Shown here piece after piece: positions 10,660-22,618 of a DNA stretch of 64,000 nt. How positions within the stretch are numbered: position 1 is the first letter of the stretch; each line of letters opens with the position of its first letter. A model generated the notes under the pieces. The model was not told where the DNA came from. It was given only the letters and a program-made list of their open reading frames with translations, and searched no databases. Both the position numbers and the translations under genes were made by a program. The DNA is taken from assembly GCF_022605725.1 (NCBI RefSeq), contig NC_065549.1, forward strand, positions 33,123,690 through 33,187,689, in the 5' to 3' direction. The stretch is from Anthonomus grandis grandis. Its lineage: Eukaryota; Arthropoda; Insecta; Coleoptera; Curculionidae.

Positions 10660-12052
10660 TAGAATGGTCGGTGTTTTTTGTGATGGTAGAGGTGGCAGCA
10701 CTAACGCTATTTTGTATAGTTTGTAAATTATCCATTAAAGAACTTTCAATGGTCGATACGGAATTAACCTCGGAATTAACTGAATTGGCAATCATTTTGG
10801 CTACTTTATTTTTGGATGAAATTCTTCTATATTATATTCTTCAGCTACTAAAGAGCTTTTCCATTTCCTATGTTGTTTTAGCATTTCAAACGAAGCATCT
10901 GCCTCTACAAGTAAAGTTGACGATGTGCGACGCAAACAGTGGCCGGTATAAGCTTCTGCATTATCCAGTTTTAAAAATTTTGCGATCAATGTTGGGACGC
11001 TCCTATGGTATTACAGGTACACAGTATTACAGTACAGGTTTACAGTATTAACAGGTTGTACTGCGACTCTTTCTATAGGTAAGAAAGAATCTTTGCTCCT
11101 TTATTCCAGCTGGTCTTAATTCTGCGTACGTTTTTATTAAATTTAAAGCGCCTAAATCTTCTTCAATGATAGTCAAAATTTTTGAAGTTGAAGTTTTAGT
11201 TTCTGGTGCCTTTATAACCAAGACCGTTTCTCTATCTTCAATATCATCAATGGTCATTTTGAACAACTCATCTCGTCTTAAATCTCCAAAAACACCCATT
11301 ACCAATATGACTTTGTGTACCAAGTAGATATCCTAGCCTTCTTAATAAACTTTATTATTTGTTCTCCTTCCAAAACTTTAGACTTCTTCGGGACATATCC
11401 TTTCGACTTAACTTTTAAAAAAGATAAGAGACGATAGTATTGCGAGGTATCTATATTTTTATAGACCATTACCGTAGACCTTAGGGTGGAAAACTTGGTC
11501 CAGAGAGAGTTCGGACTGTATTTTTCCGACTAAAAATATTAAAATTTGTTAAACATATGTACCTATTAAAATAAAATCAATAACTTACCAGTTCCTGAAA
11601 ATATGCCATTAGAACGGTTTCGGTTATTTGAACAATTGCTTTGGGATCTTTCCAAATACCAAATTTGCCATACTCCCGATCATACTGTTGCCTTGATTTA
11701 ACTGGCAAAATATTTTCGGTCGCTTTTATGGCCTTTTCTCTTATATTTTGTGGAATTTCTTTCATTTTAAGCAAATATTCAAATAAAAAATGCCAACTGA
11801 CTAACTGACAGAAACATCAAAGTCAAACTTAAATAATCACTGCCAGTCACTTGATAAATTTCTGTAGGTAGGTATGTAAGTATACCTACCTGTACAGGTA
11901 GACCCTATTTTTTAATTAATATTAAAATTATTTCTGTTCATAAAAATCAATTTTTAGGTAAAACATAAAGCATTGTATGCACCACGGGCATTGTTAGACT
12001 CTAATGCCCATCAGGCGGAAACCTAGCTACTATTTCCACCTTCCGGGCATTA

Positions 12053-14192
12053 TCGTCCTTACAATGCTCTTGATACATAAATAGCTATTAAAAAGGTTTT
12101 AAACTTTGTTTTGCTTCTGTGGTGATCGGCCATCAAAATGAAACGATTGTAATTCTTAAGCATTTCAAACAACTTAATTAATTTTATCTAACGTATAATT
12201 TTTAATATGTCTGTAAGCTTAGTCAAAGGAAAAAATAAACAAAACCATAAAAAGAAAAATTAAAAATGTTGCTGCAAAAAAAATATTTAAAATACGAACA
12301 GGAAAGATGGTAGCTATTTGGTTTAAACGAATTTTACAATTATAAATACGTAGACATACCTTCTAGACATCTCTTATCATTTACGAAATAAATTGGTAAT
12401 ATGTCACGCAAATTATGTTAATAATATATTAATGAATTTGTATTAACTTTTAGTTTTCTTGACGTGAATTAGTTGATATTGCAGGAACATGTAATATCGA
12501 TTATTTACTATTATCTATCAACGACGGATTCGCTGTGGTCGTGTCGTAAACATCATGCTTTTTAACGCTTCTTACTTTTCTTTAATTATTACGACGAAAA
12601 CGCAGTGCGTGGGTAATTTTTAATCAAAAATTAAACTCAAAATTATCATTTAAAAATATATTTAAGCCTTACATTCAAACTACTTATGTACAAATCTTGA
12701 TTTTATCGCAAAAAAATTATGAAATAAGCGTAATATACTAGAACTAGCTCAAAGAAATTACAAAAATTAAAAAATGTTATGCTAAGGAATAATAAACTTC
12801 AAAAATATTGACTCATTATATGAAATTATGAAACAGTAAAGAAAGCTATGGTTTGACAAGAGCCTTGTTTACTTAACTTGATTGTATTATTTAAAGTGCT
12901 TTATTGTAATAAGAAAATTAAATTTTTCCTATCGGCCATTTTAAAACAAACATAATATAGTCTATTAACTTAAATTTGCTTATTATCAAAATTAAATTTA
13001 TAGAATGTCCAAAAAATTGTAACCAATTAAAGGGCTCAACGCAACTGTAAGTGGCTGATATAGCAGGTAAAGCAAAATTATTTTTAGTACACGATGATTT
13101 TGGTGGCACATGGTTAATTTCGGATAAAACGTACAAAAAAATTACATTATTTAGTTTTGTTGTTTTGAAAACAAAGGAAAAAAGATTAATTAAAAAATAT
13201 TAAAATAAAAAAAGTTATAATATATATTAATTTCAAAGGCTATATAATCCCCTGCTAGAATCTGACCTTAATATTTAAATCTCATGCTTAAAGTTGACAC
13301 AGATCATTAGTGAGTTCATCCCGGAACGTGAGTAACTACTAGAAACGATAAAAAAAAATTACGAAAAGGTCCAATTTATTATTCTCGAGAGCTTAGTAAA
13401 AATAGGCATAAGAGAAAAGAGCCCTTAAAATTTTTTAAAACTACAAATTATTATAAAACATATGTGTTGGATTTAAAGAGGAATCTATCCGCTAATGCAC
13501 AAATATCTAATCGGGTAATCAATTATAGGTTTCGATACATTAAATTTTCTTTAAAATACATATATGAAATAACTGTATCAGTTTCTATCTAATTATGTCA
13601 AAGGTTTCATTTTCGCTGATTGGAATTTTTTAATAGCCGTTCTTGTGTTACAAATTTCTGCTGTCTATTTGATGATTTTAGGAATCTAGTTCTTAGGAAG
13701 AACTGATGTTTTTTTTGTATTAATGTCATTTATATTAACTTTTAAAATTCCTTATGCAATGTGCTATTTTATAGTATATCATTATCAGAAAGTGGCATTA
13801 CAGGCACAATTTTAAGTCGAAATCCCAAATCATCTGTCCCTGATTATTCCTAGATTTTTATTGGTAGAGCTATACGTGAATATTTGTTTATTAAAAATTA
13901 ATTTTGACATTGTGGCAACATTCAGTCTAATATGCAAAACTATGTACTTATCTAAGAATTTTTCGATTTAAAATTGGTCCTTTTTCATACGACATACCAT
14001 TACTAAGTATATATGAAATAGTACAATACATAATGTACACACATTTAAATAGCCTAGAAGACAACAATCTTAAAAGACAATTAATTAAAAAGTGGCAATT
14101 TATTTTGAAAACATTGCCAATAAAAATATATGAAAAATATTTTGGAAACATAATACTAAATATTAAAATTTCAAAAACACAAAAATTTATCG
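12053..14192. other. AT-rich spacer without recognisable gene
   Basis: I see no protein motif, no inverted repeat of note and no RNA gene in these 2.1 kb. The open frames at 12918-13136 and 13948-14151 have low-complexity AT-rich translations and I do not consider them genes. Confidence 0.45.
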
Positions 14193-14200
14193 TAGTATAC

Positions 14201-15441
14201 CTTAGAACATTGAATGCCTACAATAAACCTAGCTGCAAACCATAGGCGAGGTTGTTTGAGTTCACCATCTCTTAGACAATGATATCAAATCGACTTTCCT
14301 TATAAATTATATATAGAAAATTATATATTAAATTTTTCATTTAATATATAATTTTCTTAACCCACTACATATATGTGTTGTATTTTGTACCAGGTAAAAA
14401 ATGTATTCTTTAAAAGTTTCATTTATTTGCTGACTAATAATATATACTTTGAGAGTGATCAACAAATTTTTCAGAATAAAAAAAAGATTCCTGACAAAGA
14501 AATTAATGAAAAAAAAACAACTTGGCAACGTAAAATACCTCTATGTTTACAATGCACGTATCTGATGTAGCCACTTTGTATTGTTTTTTTACAAATTTTT
14601 CATATCTGTGAAGCTAGCGCCCGATCGATATCCAGCAACCAAAAATCTAGAACGCAGCATATGTCGTTTGTCAGCAACCTATTTATAGTCCGCGCCTGCT
14701 GTTATTTAATCGATATAATGCCCGTATCTCCTAAAACTCCCAAGAAATTTTAATATTTTTTTGTCCAGATATTAACAATTATTAACTAAATGGATTTATA
14801 GTAGTTATAAAACTCTACAAACTAAAGTTTTTTTGTGAAAATTACTTAAAAAGTCAAATGTTAAACAGATGAAAAAGGCTCTCAAAGGATTTGATTTAAT
14901 CTTTTTTCTATAAGAAATATTTAAGCGGATTTGAGATGGTTGCAAACTTCTACAAACGAAAGTTTTTTTATTAAAAATTATTGAGTTAGATGTTATAAAC
15001 AGCTATAACTACCAAAGGATATGGATAAAACGGTGCAAAAAGTAAGCAACAAGCGCAGTTGCCAAATACCTTTATAGCGAGAATATTTCTGGGTAAAATC
15101 TACAGTGTTGCCGGTGTGTATGAAAATTTAGGGATTTAAAGATTCCAAATTAAAAATATTAATTATAATTAGTGTTTAGTGTAAATATAGTACAACATAG
15201 TTTTGGTTATTAAACGAGTTTCACTCTTTCTTTTGCTTTATAATAAAGAATGCTACTCAGTTTCTGCTAATTATAATAATTTATTATATCACTTTATTTT
15301 CATCTGTTAAAATTGAGTAATCACTAGCAACGTGGAATACTAAGCATGTTTATCAATAAAATATCCCCTCTGCCCCCTGTGTAGATGTTCCGCTCAATCC
15401 AAAGCAGCCAATGTTTGTTCTAGTGTATTCAATGTTCTAAG
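14201..15441 (+). mobile_element. Unclassified TIR element with 8-bp duplication, copy A
   Basis: The left end CTTAGAACATTGAATGCC (14201) is inverted at the right end, ...GTATTCAATGTTCTAAG, finishing at 15441. It is flanked by TAGTATAC (14193-14200) and TAGTATAA (15442-15449), an 8-bp duplication with one mismatch. The 1.24-kb interior matches the element at 34218-36174 in inverted orientation over nearly its whole length. I recognise no transposase inside. The short open frames (for example 14373-14570) are conserved between copies only as DNA. Superfamilies with 8-bp duplications include hAT, P and Merlin. The tip does not clearly match any of their consensus ends, so I leave the class open. 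Confidence 0.75.
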
Positions 15442-15449
15442 TAGTATAA

Positions 15450-15890
15450 CGGTGGTATTTTAATAATAAAGTAAAAAATTTAAAATTTGAGCATTGCCCT
15501 TGCACATTATTCAGTCACTTTACCCTTATCTGAAACACTATTATTCTTTGATTTTACACACGCCTTTTTAACATGCTTAATCGGATTTAAGTTAGGGGAT
15601 TGCGCAGGAGATTAGGTTAAATATTGAGCTGCTTTATAAGGTATCTAGCAGTTCTTGCAATATGTCAATATGTATTAATGTGCAGTTTATAAAATGCACA
15701 AATTTAAAGAAGGAATCCAGCAACTCCTCGCCACCGAGGTATTCAGTGCTATTGATGTAAACGCATTGAACATATGAAACGTGACTGTCGAGTCCAGATG
15801 CGATCTCGTTCGCCATCCAGAGATCGCGGAATCTGTCGAACCGATGGGAAAAACTAAATACACTCAGCATTAAGGGTTGGTTCTCGGCTG
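15450..15890. other. Spacer before the Ty3/gypsy relic
   Basis: No motif recognised. GC rises from about 15640, which may mark the 5' part (gag or pre-protease) of the gypsy relic that follows, but I cannot read a gag domain. Confidence 0.3.
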
Positions 15891-17770
15891 TTGGCTTGCG
15901 AAGATAGAGGTCTGGGAAAGGGAAGCCTGGGAAAATCTGCGCAAAGTCTGAACATCGAAGAGGAAAATAATAAAAGACCGGTTACCATTACGATTGACAC
16001 GGGAGCACCGGTGTCTCTAATAAGATCAAGCATAGTATGTGCACTAAAGACTAAGCCCTTATCTCGGAGATTGATGTGGCGCACGATTGGAGATTGGAGA
16101 CTCTGGGGAGATAAAAGTCCATATCTGGCTGAAGTCCCAAAATATTGTCATGGTCTTCTCCAGTCCTATTAGTGACGAAAATGAATGAATCAACTAGATT
16201 CTGTGCATACTATACAAAACTTAATGACGTCACCAAGAAAGATAGTTACACACTTCCTAGAACTGACGATACGTTTCTGACTCTTGCCGGTTTAAGCTAG
16301 TTTTCGACATTGGATTTAAAAATCATATTTTGGCAAATGGGGATTTGGGAAGAAGGCAAGAACAATCTGCGTTTTCTACTGGAACTGACCTCTATCATTT
16401 TAATGTTATGCCATTTGGTCTGTGTAAGGCTAATGCTACGTTGGAGAGATTAATGGAATTTGTAATACGAGAACTTACATGGAATACATGCCTTGTATAC
16501 CTTGATGATATTCTCATAATGGGCAAAACTTTGATGAATATCTCGAAAACCTAAAGTAGCAGTTTTTAAGAAAATCCACTTAAAAACTGCTACTTTAGGT
16601 CTTCGAGTAGCAGTTTTTAAGAAAATCCACAATGCAAAGCTTAAATTGAACACAAAGAAGTGCTCGCTCTTTCAACAAAAAATTAATATTCTTGGGCAGA
16701 TGCGAGCAATTGGTATTGAAGTTGTGCTACTAGTACAGAATAACAAGGGATGGATCATCCAGCATTTCCGCAGAGTGTGGTCAAAGCCAGAAAGAAATTA
16801 TTGCATCATGAGGAGAGAGCTTCTAGCTATTGTCAAAGCGGTCATTTCCACAAATCCCTATATGGAGGGAGTTTCTGATTAGGACAGACCACGCAGCCCT
16901 AAAATGGTTGTTGCAGCTGAAACAACCAAAAGAACAAGTTGCAAGTTGGTAAGAGAAGTTGCAGTACTACAACTTCAACATTAATTATCAGTTGGGTAAA
17001 TTGCATAACAACGCAAACGCTTTATATAGGAGACCTGGCCAGCCACAATGCAAACATTGTGCCAAAGTAGAAGAACGGGAAGGTGTGGCCTATATAACAT
17101 ATATTAAATTTAAGGTTAGTGAAGGATAAAGTACTGCTGCGTTAATAAAGGACCAACGCGAAGACAAGATATATTAGATATTCTTTAGAAGAAGGAAAAC
17201 AGCAGACCAAAATCGAGATGGGTTTCAGATAGAGGATTAACATTTAAGGTACTATGGGCGCAGTGGGACTCACTAGTCGTCGAGAATGGGTTTTTGATGT
17301 GAGCGTGGGAGAGCCTCGATGGAAAAATTATTAATAAAGAGTAAGTGATTTCAAGGAAGAACGGTTATGGATAAAATCCAAGACAGGTTCTACTGGGTTA
17401 ACTGCTGTAAAGATGTAAAATCATGGTGCCAAAAATGTCTGACATGCAGCCAGTCAAAGCACTAGCACAAGATCCAAGGGTAGGATAAAAAAGTAAATGT
17501 ACAATTTGAAAGAATCGCCATTAATATACCGGTTCATTTCCCGAGATCAATAAGGGAAATAAGTACATCCTAATCGTTATAGATTATTTCAGTAAATGGC
17601 CGAAAGTTTTTGCTCTTCCGAACCAAAAAGCGGTGACAGTAGATGGAATTTTACTGAATAATGTCTTTATTAGATTTAGGATCTCTTTTGAGCTGCATTA
17701 TCATTAAGGACGGAATTTTGAATCCAAGCTGTTTCAGAAACTTTGCGACCTGCTTGAGATTGACAAAAAA
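15891..17770 (+). pseudogene. Ty3/gypsy-type pol relic (protease, RT, RNase H, integrase)
   Basis: Domains appear in the canonical order but in shifting frames. The protease has ITIDTGAPVSLI (active-site DTG, ~15990). The RT has a KLNDVTKKDSY-like block (~16215), VMPFGLCKA (~16410) and LVYLDDILIMGK (catalytic DD, ~16500). KCSLFQQKINILG follows at ~16655. RNase H remnants are KPERNYCIMRRELLAIVKAV (~16785) and RTDHAALKWLLQLKQP (~16885), with YQLGKLHNNANAL at ~16990. The integrase zinc-finger part reads NCCKDVKSWCQKCLTCSQS (~17400) and a core fragment follows (IVIDYFSKWPKVFALPNQKA, ~17575). The integrase breaks off before its catalytic Glu. There are no recognisable gag or env genes and no intact pair of LTRs. 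Stops and frameshifts every 100-200 bp mean it is inactive. Confidence 0.85.
16543..16630. repeat. Perfect 22-bp hairpin plus third direct copy
   Basis: ACCTAAAGTAGCAGTTTTT begins one arm at 16549-16570, the exact inverted arm is 16579-16600 with an 8-base loop, and a third, direct copy of the second half lies at 16606-16630. The block sits in the gypsy relic between the YLDD motif and the KCSLF motif and disrupts the frame. The forward-inverse-forward order is a signature of template switching during replication or reverse transcription. Confidence 0.85.
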
Positions 17771-17890
17771 CATGGACGCTAGCTAAATAATCAGTGAGTG
17801 ATTGGAACTAGTAAGTGATTGTAAGTGAAGTAGTGAATAAAAGTTAAGTGTTAAAAGTTTAAACCCACGAGAAATCCGTAACAATTATAA
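17771..17890 (+). other. Possible LTR-edge fragment of gypsy element
   Basis: Immediately after the truncated integrase the sequence changes to a GTAAGTGAAG/AATAAAAG-rich segment ending near CCGTAACAATT, reminiscent of the R-U5 part of an insect gypsy LTR. I found no second copy in the window, so this is tentative. Confidence 0.25.
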
Positions 17891-19990
17891 AAACCTTTCA
17901 ATGGGAACCAGATTAATCCGAAATCCTATTCAGAGTCCAGCCCAAACTATCAATATTTCGAGTTCTAACCGGTAGGTGTAGCATAAGGATTGTTTTCATG
18001 TAATCTATTCCTTCCTTATTGTTTATGCAGTGATACTACCACTATGAACATTTTGAAACTCACTGCTTAGCTGGTAGGTAGTAATATTGGAATTTTTTAT
18101 TGCGTAAATGGAATAAACCTATAAATTATAGATTCTGTTGTTCTTGTTAGACCAGCGTGTCTTTCTTTAACAACATTAATTTATCCAAATTGCTGAACAA
18201 CTCTCCCATAGTGCTCTTGGTAGATATTTACAGTTTCTGACACATCGCGGATGTTTAACCTTCCCTATATCATACCAATAGCTTGTAACTGCGTTTCACG
18301 TTCAAGATTTTTCCTTTACATATTGACTATGTATATGCGTAGTTAAAACAAATTGTCACTCTACATGGCAGCAAAAATGGTCCTATTTTCAGTTTACTAA
18401 AAATGCCTTAAAGAATTGAAACTATTTATTTAATATTAAAAACAATAATTTAAGTTATATCCAATTAGTAAAAAACACAGTTTATCTTGGAAATAATTTT
18501 AACATCTAAAAATAAAATGGCTTTTTTACCTTGTTCCCTAGATCATTTTCACGTATTATTGTATAAATTAAATCATTAAGATTTAATACTTAACTTGACT
18601 TGTTTATGGAATTGTTGGTGGTTTATTCGATCTATAACCTAATGACTGCATGTAAGTTTGATTGTTCAGATGTGTTCATTCGATTTATATGGATTAAATT
18701 ATACATTTTAAAATAGTCTTCTGTTTTCTGTTCAGTTCTTTCAATCTTGCCTGTTGGAATTAAAGGATTATTGTTATTATACATTTTATATTGCTTTATA
18801 TTATGCTTATATATGTTCCATTTATTAGGTCGTTTTTTATCTAAAAAGATTACATAGTTAATTAAAAAAGCAAAGACATAAATTGACCGTTCAATCCAAG
18901 TATTTTTTTTAAATCCTATTAAGTAAAACTAGACATCAATATGTTTAAATGTAGTGAAATTTAATTAACTATGCTTGCTAGATGAGCGTGGCCAATACTG
19001 TGATGTCTCCCTTGTCACTTTTATAGCTATTTAATTGATTTTCTAATAATACCTCTATGCCACAAATAAAGATTAATACTTGAGTTATGGATACTATAAT
19101 GAACTAGTCGTTACGTACTAACAATTAAATTATTGATAAAACCCAATGCGGTAGTAAATGAATTATTCAATTGATGCAGCTTTTTGTTTGAAATGTTATT
19201 GATCATGCCAAGCGAGAATTATTTTTAAATGACAACCGATGCCGTTGTATTATGTGTCCCTGGAAAATGTTAGTCACAAATAGTTAATTTAAAGTTCCAT
19301 TTCTTTGATACTTTTATTTTGTGGTAGTATGACTTCGTTCTCGATTTAATGCTTCAGTTATGCTGGCTATTGTATATTTTCAAATTAAATTTAATTAGAT
19401 ACATTATGAGAAAAAAGGTTTGCGAAACTGGTAAGCTATCACTAAATCAGGTGCATTATCAATAAACACTAACACGAATATCAAATAGTCCTTGTGGGTT
19501 GGATTCGGTTGGGGTGTTTCCTTCTTACAACGAAATACTATCTTAAGAAAATAGTTAATGCAGTTCAGGATGCCTACTTAACATTACTGCTAGTAATTTC
19601 AATGAATAATTTCTTAATATGGCAAAAAAATAAAAACAGTTTCTTTCCCTACTAACGAGCGATCCTTTAAGCTATTTGACTAGCCCTTGTAAAGTTATTA
19701 GTGATATAATTCTGCTGCAATAAGTCATATTTATAATGATGATATGACTCATGTCGATGATATTGTTGAAATTTTTTATAAGTATAATAATGATGTTATT
19801 GATATGTACATTTTAAAAGATTATGTGAACAATAGTAAATATATATTATGGTCTTTAAAAATCAGACACATAAAAATTTTGGTATTTTATTAATAATAAA
19901 AAAATTGTAGTTCGATACGCAACAAAGTGATCTATAATAGCCAAGAAATTTGTAAGTTTTTCTTAATAATTTCATAGTGTATTTGAAACA
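17891..19990. other. AT-rich spacer without recognisable gene
   Basis: About 2.1 kb with no motif on either strand that I can assign. Part of 19600-19990 could be the decayed upstream part of the RT fragment that follows, but no conserved block is readable. Confidence 0.4.
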
Positions 19991-20014
19991 AATGTCATAA
20001 ATTCACAGGTAAAA

Positions 20015-20220
20015 TCGATGTTATCCTCTAATAATTTCACCATATCAAGTATTTTAGGAATCAGCATAATAAAGGCTTTATTACAATTAGATTCAAGTAA
20101 AGGTCCTGGTCCTTACGGACTACCTGCCTTATTTCTAAAACTATGTCCAAGCTTTAGCTGACCTCTTTTTATCTATATATTTAAAACACTAAGCCAAATT
20201 TTTCAGCAAGTTCGTAAGAG
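20015..20220 (+). pseudogene. Jockey-like RT fragment
   Basis: The plus strand reads IIKALLQLDSSKGPGPYG followed by LPALFLKLCPSFS, stop, PLFIYIFKTLSQ. This matches the segment at the N-terminal side of non-LTR reverse transcriptases (SSKGPGPDGIP, FLKxC, L..IFNxSL). Only about 70 codons remain. It is upstream of, and separate from, the jockey-like relic at 23-28.7 kb. Confidence 0.65.
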
Positions 20221-20487
20221 AGTTGTATTGCATCAATTTACACGATCTTTTTTTTTTTAATAATCCTCTGGTTACCGAGACCTTTCAACACTATTTTTTT
20301 ATTGTTTTATTGCGTATATTTTTTTATAAAAACAATTTAATTTTTAAGCCGATAACATTTTCTGTGCAGTATGGTGAATGCGCTGGTACGTGGATCGACA
20401 AGACCGAGACGACTCGAGGTGCGACATGCTCATCTGACGTCACACGAACGATAGGTTATAAATACTACTGCCAGAGGTACTTGCTTC

Positions 20488-20558
20488 CATGATACTATTA
20501 CTGGAAGAGTACTATTACATGATACTATTACTACTATTACTCGAGTATTAGTATCATG
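20488..20558. repeat. Short tandem and inverted repeat cluster
   Basis: CATGATACTATTACT occurs at 20488-20502 and 20518-20532, and its near-perfect inverse AGTATTAGTATCATG lies at 20544-20558. The surroundings (20370-20640) are distinctly richer in GC than the flanks and contain TATAAATA at about 20458. It may be the leader of the Helitron that follows. Confidence 0.6.
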
Positions 20559-20923
20559 CTTGCTTCATTGTTGATCGTTGCTCTACTTTCAACATTTCGT
20601 GTTCGAATCGTAGTAGTCGCTGATCGTTTATAATTTTGATAAAGTTAGGATAGCTGTCGCTGTGTTTGTTTCTTTTTTGTTATTATAGGATAGTTGGCGT
20701 TGCGTTTTTTTTTCTATTTATATAATCGAATACTGTTTTTAAGTTTTTGTTGTTTTAAATAAGTTGTAGGTTATAGAGAATTTCCGAAATAGGTTGCTTT
20801 TGTTTCGTTTTCTATTTCTGATTTTATTGTTTTGTCTGATTAAAGGGTGTTTATATAGAATCGTTAAAAAAAGTTAAGAACTTTTTTTCCTTATTCTCAT
20901 TTTTCAAGTTGTTAATAATAAAT

Positions 20924-21320
20924 ATGGAAGTTATTCCTATTTTAGGAGATGAAATTTGTTTGTTTCGATCGTTTTCTTATTGTTTGTATAATAACGATGG
21001 ACATCATAGGAAAATACGATTAATGGTTGTGGAAAAGGTTCAAAATGAATGGGAGTATTACCGAAATTTTATTATAGGAGATTTATCTTACAGACTGCCG
21101 ATCAGAAACGCAGTAGATTACGAAAACTTGCTATCGTTGGATGGTGAATATGCGGGCCATGTTGAATTACACTGCATTGGGTAGTTGTTTCCTAACTATT
21201 TATTTAGGGTATATAGGGATGAAAATAATAAAAGTCAAGAGTATGGCACAGGAAATATTATTTGCAATTTGCTTTTTTCTGGCAATCTTGATAGGGGTCA
21301 TTATAGTGTTTCACGTTTTC
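20924..21320 (+). pseudogene. OTU-like cysteine protease domain of Helitron
   Basis: MEVIPILGDEICLFRSFSY fits the OTU active-site stretch, usually DGNCLFRS, with the catalytic Cys present in EICLFRS. HVELHCIG ends the first frame at 21184. The following frame continues NYLFRVYRDENNKSQ and ends with RGHYSVSRF, which fits the C-terminal His of the fold. One frameshift near 21180 separates the two parts. OTU domains are carried by many arthropod Helitrons. Their role in transposition is not settled. Confidence 0.7.
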
Positions 21321-21489
21321 GCCCCACAAATTTTGCGGAAAATGAAAACACAAGTTTTGTTAAGGAAAGCAATGTTCTTCAACAGTCTAAAAATAATAAA
21401 CGTAAGCGAAAAAAAAATTTAACTGGTTACAGGGAAAAGTTAACGAAACGGATACAGAACCAACAAAATTACCTAAAACAAAAGTGTAG

Positions 21490-22558
21490 ACATGCTGTAT
21501 CAAACAACATTTCAAGCGCCAATGGCCAGTGCTCATGCATTACTTTGTGTAAATCGTCTCCTTCAGGATATAATGGGTAATAAACATCCCTTTGGAGGTA
21601 AAATAATTTTGCTTGGGGGAGACTTTCGACAAGTTTTGCCGGTTGTTCCTCACTCTTCGAGACAGACAATTGTTCACCATTGTATTAAATTTTCTCCACT
21701 GTGGTCGAAATTTAAAATATTTAAATTGTATAAAAACATGCGCGCTAAATCGGAAGAACAAGACTTTAGTGACTTTCTTCTTAAAATTGGCAATGGTGAA
21801 TATCCTGCTTTAAGTAATGAGCAAACTGAAAATTCAGTTTTAATTGAATTGCCTTTAAGTATAATAAGCAAATAGGACATCGTGACCGAAATTTTTGGCG
21901 TTGGATTTCTAAAAGCTGAAGATGTAATACAAGTCTCCAAATACGCAATTCTTGCATCAAAAAACGAACATTGCAATCACATTAATACAAAAGTTTTAGA
22001 TTTAATACCTGGAATCGCAAAAACGTATGTTAGTGTAAATCATTTAGTCACTGAAGAAGAAAACGAAATTCTTCAATTTCCAGTAGAGTTTTTAAATAGT
22101 TTGGAATTAAGCCGTTTGCCTCCTCATATTTTGACACTAAGGTGGGTGCCATTGTGATGCTATTAAGAAATTTAAATATATCTCAAGGCTTATTAAATGG
22201 AACCAGATTAATTATAGGACATATGTATGAAAACTGTTTAGATTTGGAAATTATCACAGGAGTTAAAACAGGACAAAGAGTATTAATTCCTAGAATAGAT
22301 CTTACGCCTTCAGATAGTTCACTGCCAATTAGTTTTAAAAGACGTCAATTCCTCATTCGTCTTGCTTTTTGCATGACTTTAAACAAGGCTCAAGGACAAA
22401 CCCTAGAACGGGTTGGTATTTATTTACCGGAACCGGTGTTTAGCCATGGCCAGCTATACGTAGCTATGTCTCGCTCCCGATTGTTTGACAATTTAAAAGT
22501 ACAAATAGTACCCAAGGGCAACATTACTTCAAATGTTGTCTACAAAAAAGTTCTTTGA
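21490..22558 (+). pseudogene. Helitron Pif1-type helicase, C-terminal half
   Basis: The relic starts at APMASAHALLCVNRLLQDI, just after where the DEAPM box should be, so the Walker A region is missing. Then come GGKIILLGGDFRQVLPVV (motif II/III region, ~21610), CNHINTKVLDLIPG (~21975) and LPPHILTLR. A frame change follows near 22140. After it come VMLLRNLNISQGLLNGTRL, then FCMTLNKAQGQTLERVG (motif V) and HGQLYVAMSRS (motif VI, ~22445). An in-frame TAG at 21873 and the shift at 22140 break the gene. The stop is at 22556. This domain would unwind DNA during rolling-circle transposition. Confidence 0.85.
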
Positions 22559-22618
22559 ATTGGAAGACGGGTAATTTTATAGATTACTTTTTTTAACATG
22601 CTTTGGCCTGTGTTCTAG

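Larger units (their letters stand above)
8358..11774 (-). pseudogene. Crypton tyrosine recombinase, split and frameshifted
   Basis: Exon 1 is 11588-11774 (EIPQNIREKAIKATENILPV, then VLMAYFQEL). A GTAAGT donor and TTTTTAG acceptor bound an intron of ~60 bp. Exon 2 resumes with SEKYSPNSLWTKFSTLRST and YVPKKSKVLEGEQIIKFI. Catalytic features of tyrosine recombinases follow. GVFGDLRRDELFKMTIDDI at ~11290 carries the first Arg. HCLRRTSSTLLV at ~10930 carries the His-x-x-Arg box. The HRKWKSSLVAEEY block at ~10860 ends in the presumptive nucleophilic Tyr. The stretch 10990-11050 is corrupted, with repeated ACAGTATTAC motifs and frame changes. The C-terminal Ser/Asn-rich tail runs into the mariner-like insertion at 10661. 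A continuation (SGTFQNCNF, one base out of frame) lies on the other side below 8462, with a stop at 8358. Presumed role: excision and integration of the element. Dead copy. Confidence 0.8.
8280..12052 (-). mobile_element. Crypton (tyrosine-recombinase transposon), interrupted
   Basis: A Crypton-type tyrosine recombinase runs on the minus strand from 11774 and is interrupted by a complete mariner-like element (8464-10659 plus its TA duplication). Cryptons integrate by site-specific recombination and lack TIRs. They are often bounded by a short direct repeat. The sequence CGGGCATTAT is present in the same orientation at 8280-8289 and 12043-12052, outside the coding region on both sides. I use it as a tentative boundary. 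Without the mariner-like insert the Crypton would be about 1.6 kb. Two AATAAA motifs on the minus strand near 8305-8330 could end its transcript. Confidence 0.6.

Noticed and set aside
10647..11051. 134-codon plus-strand open frame
   Set aside because: Antisense shadow of the Crypton recombinase. The HCLRRTS and EEY motifs are on the minus strand.
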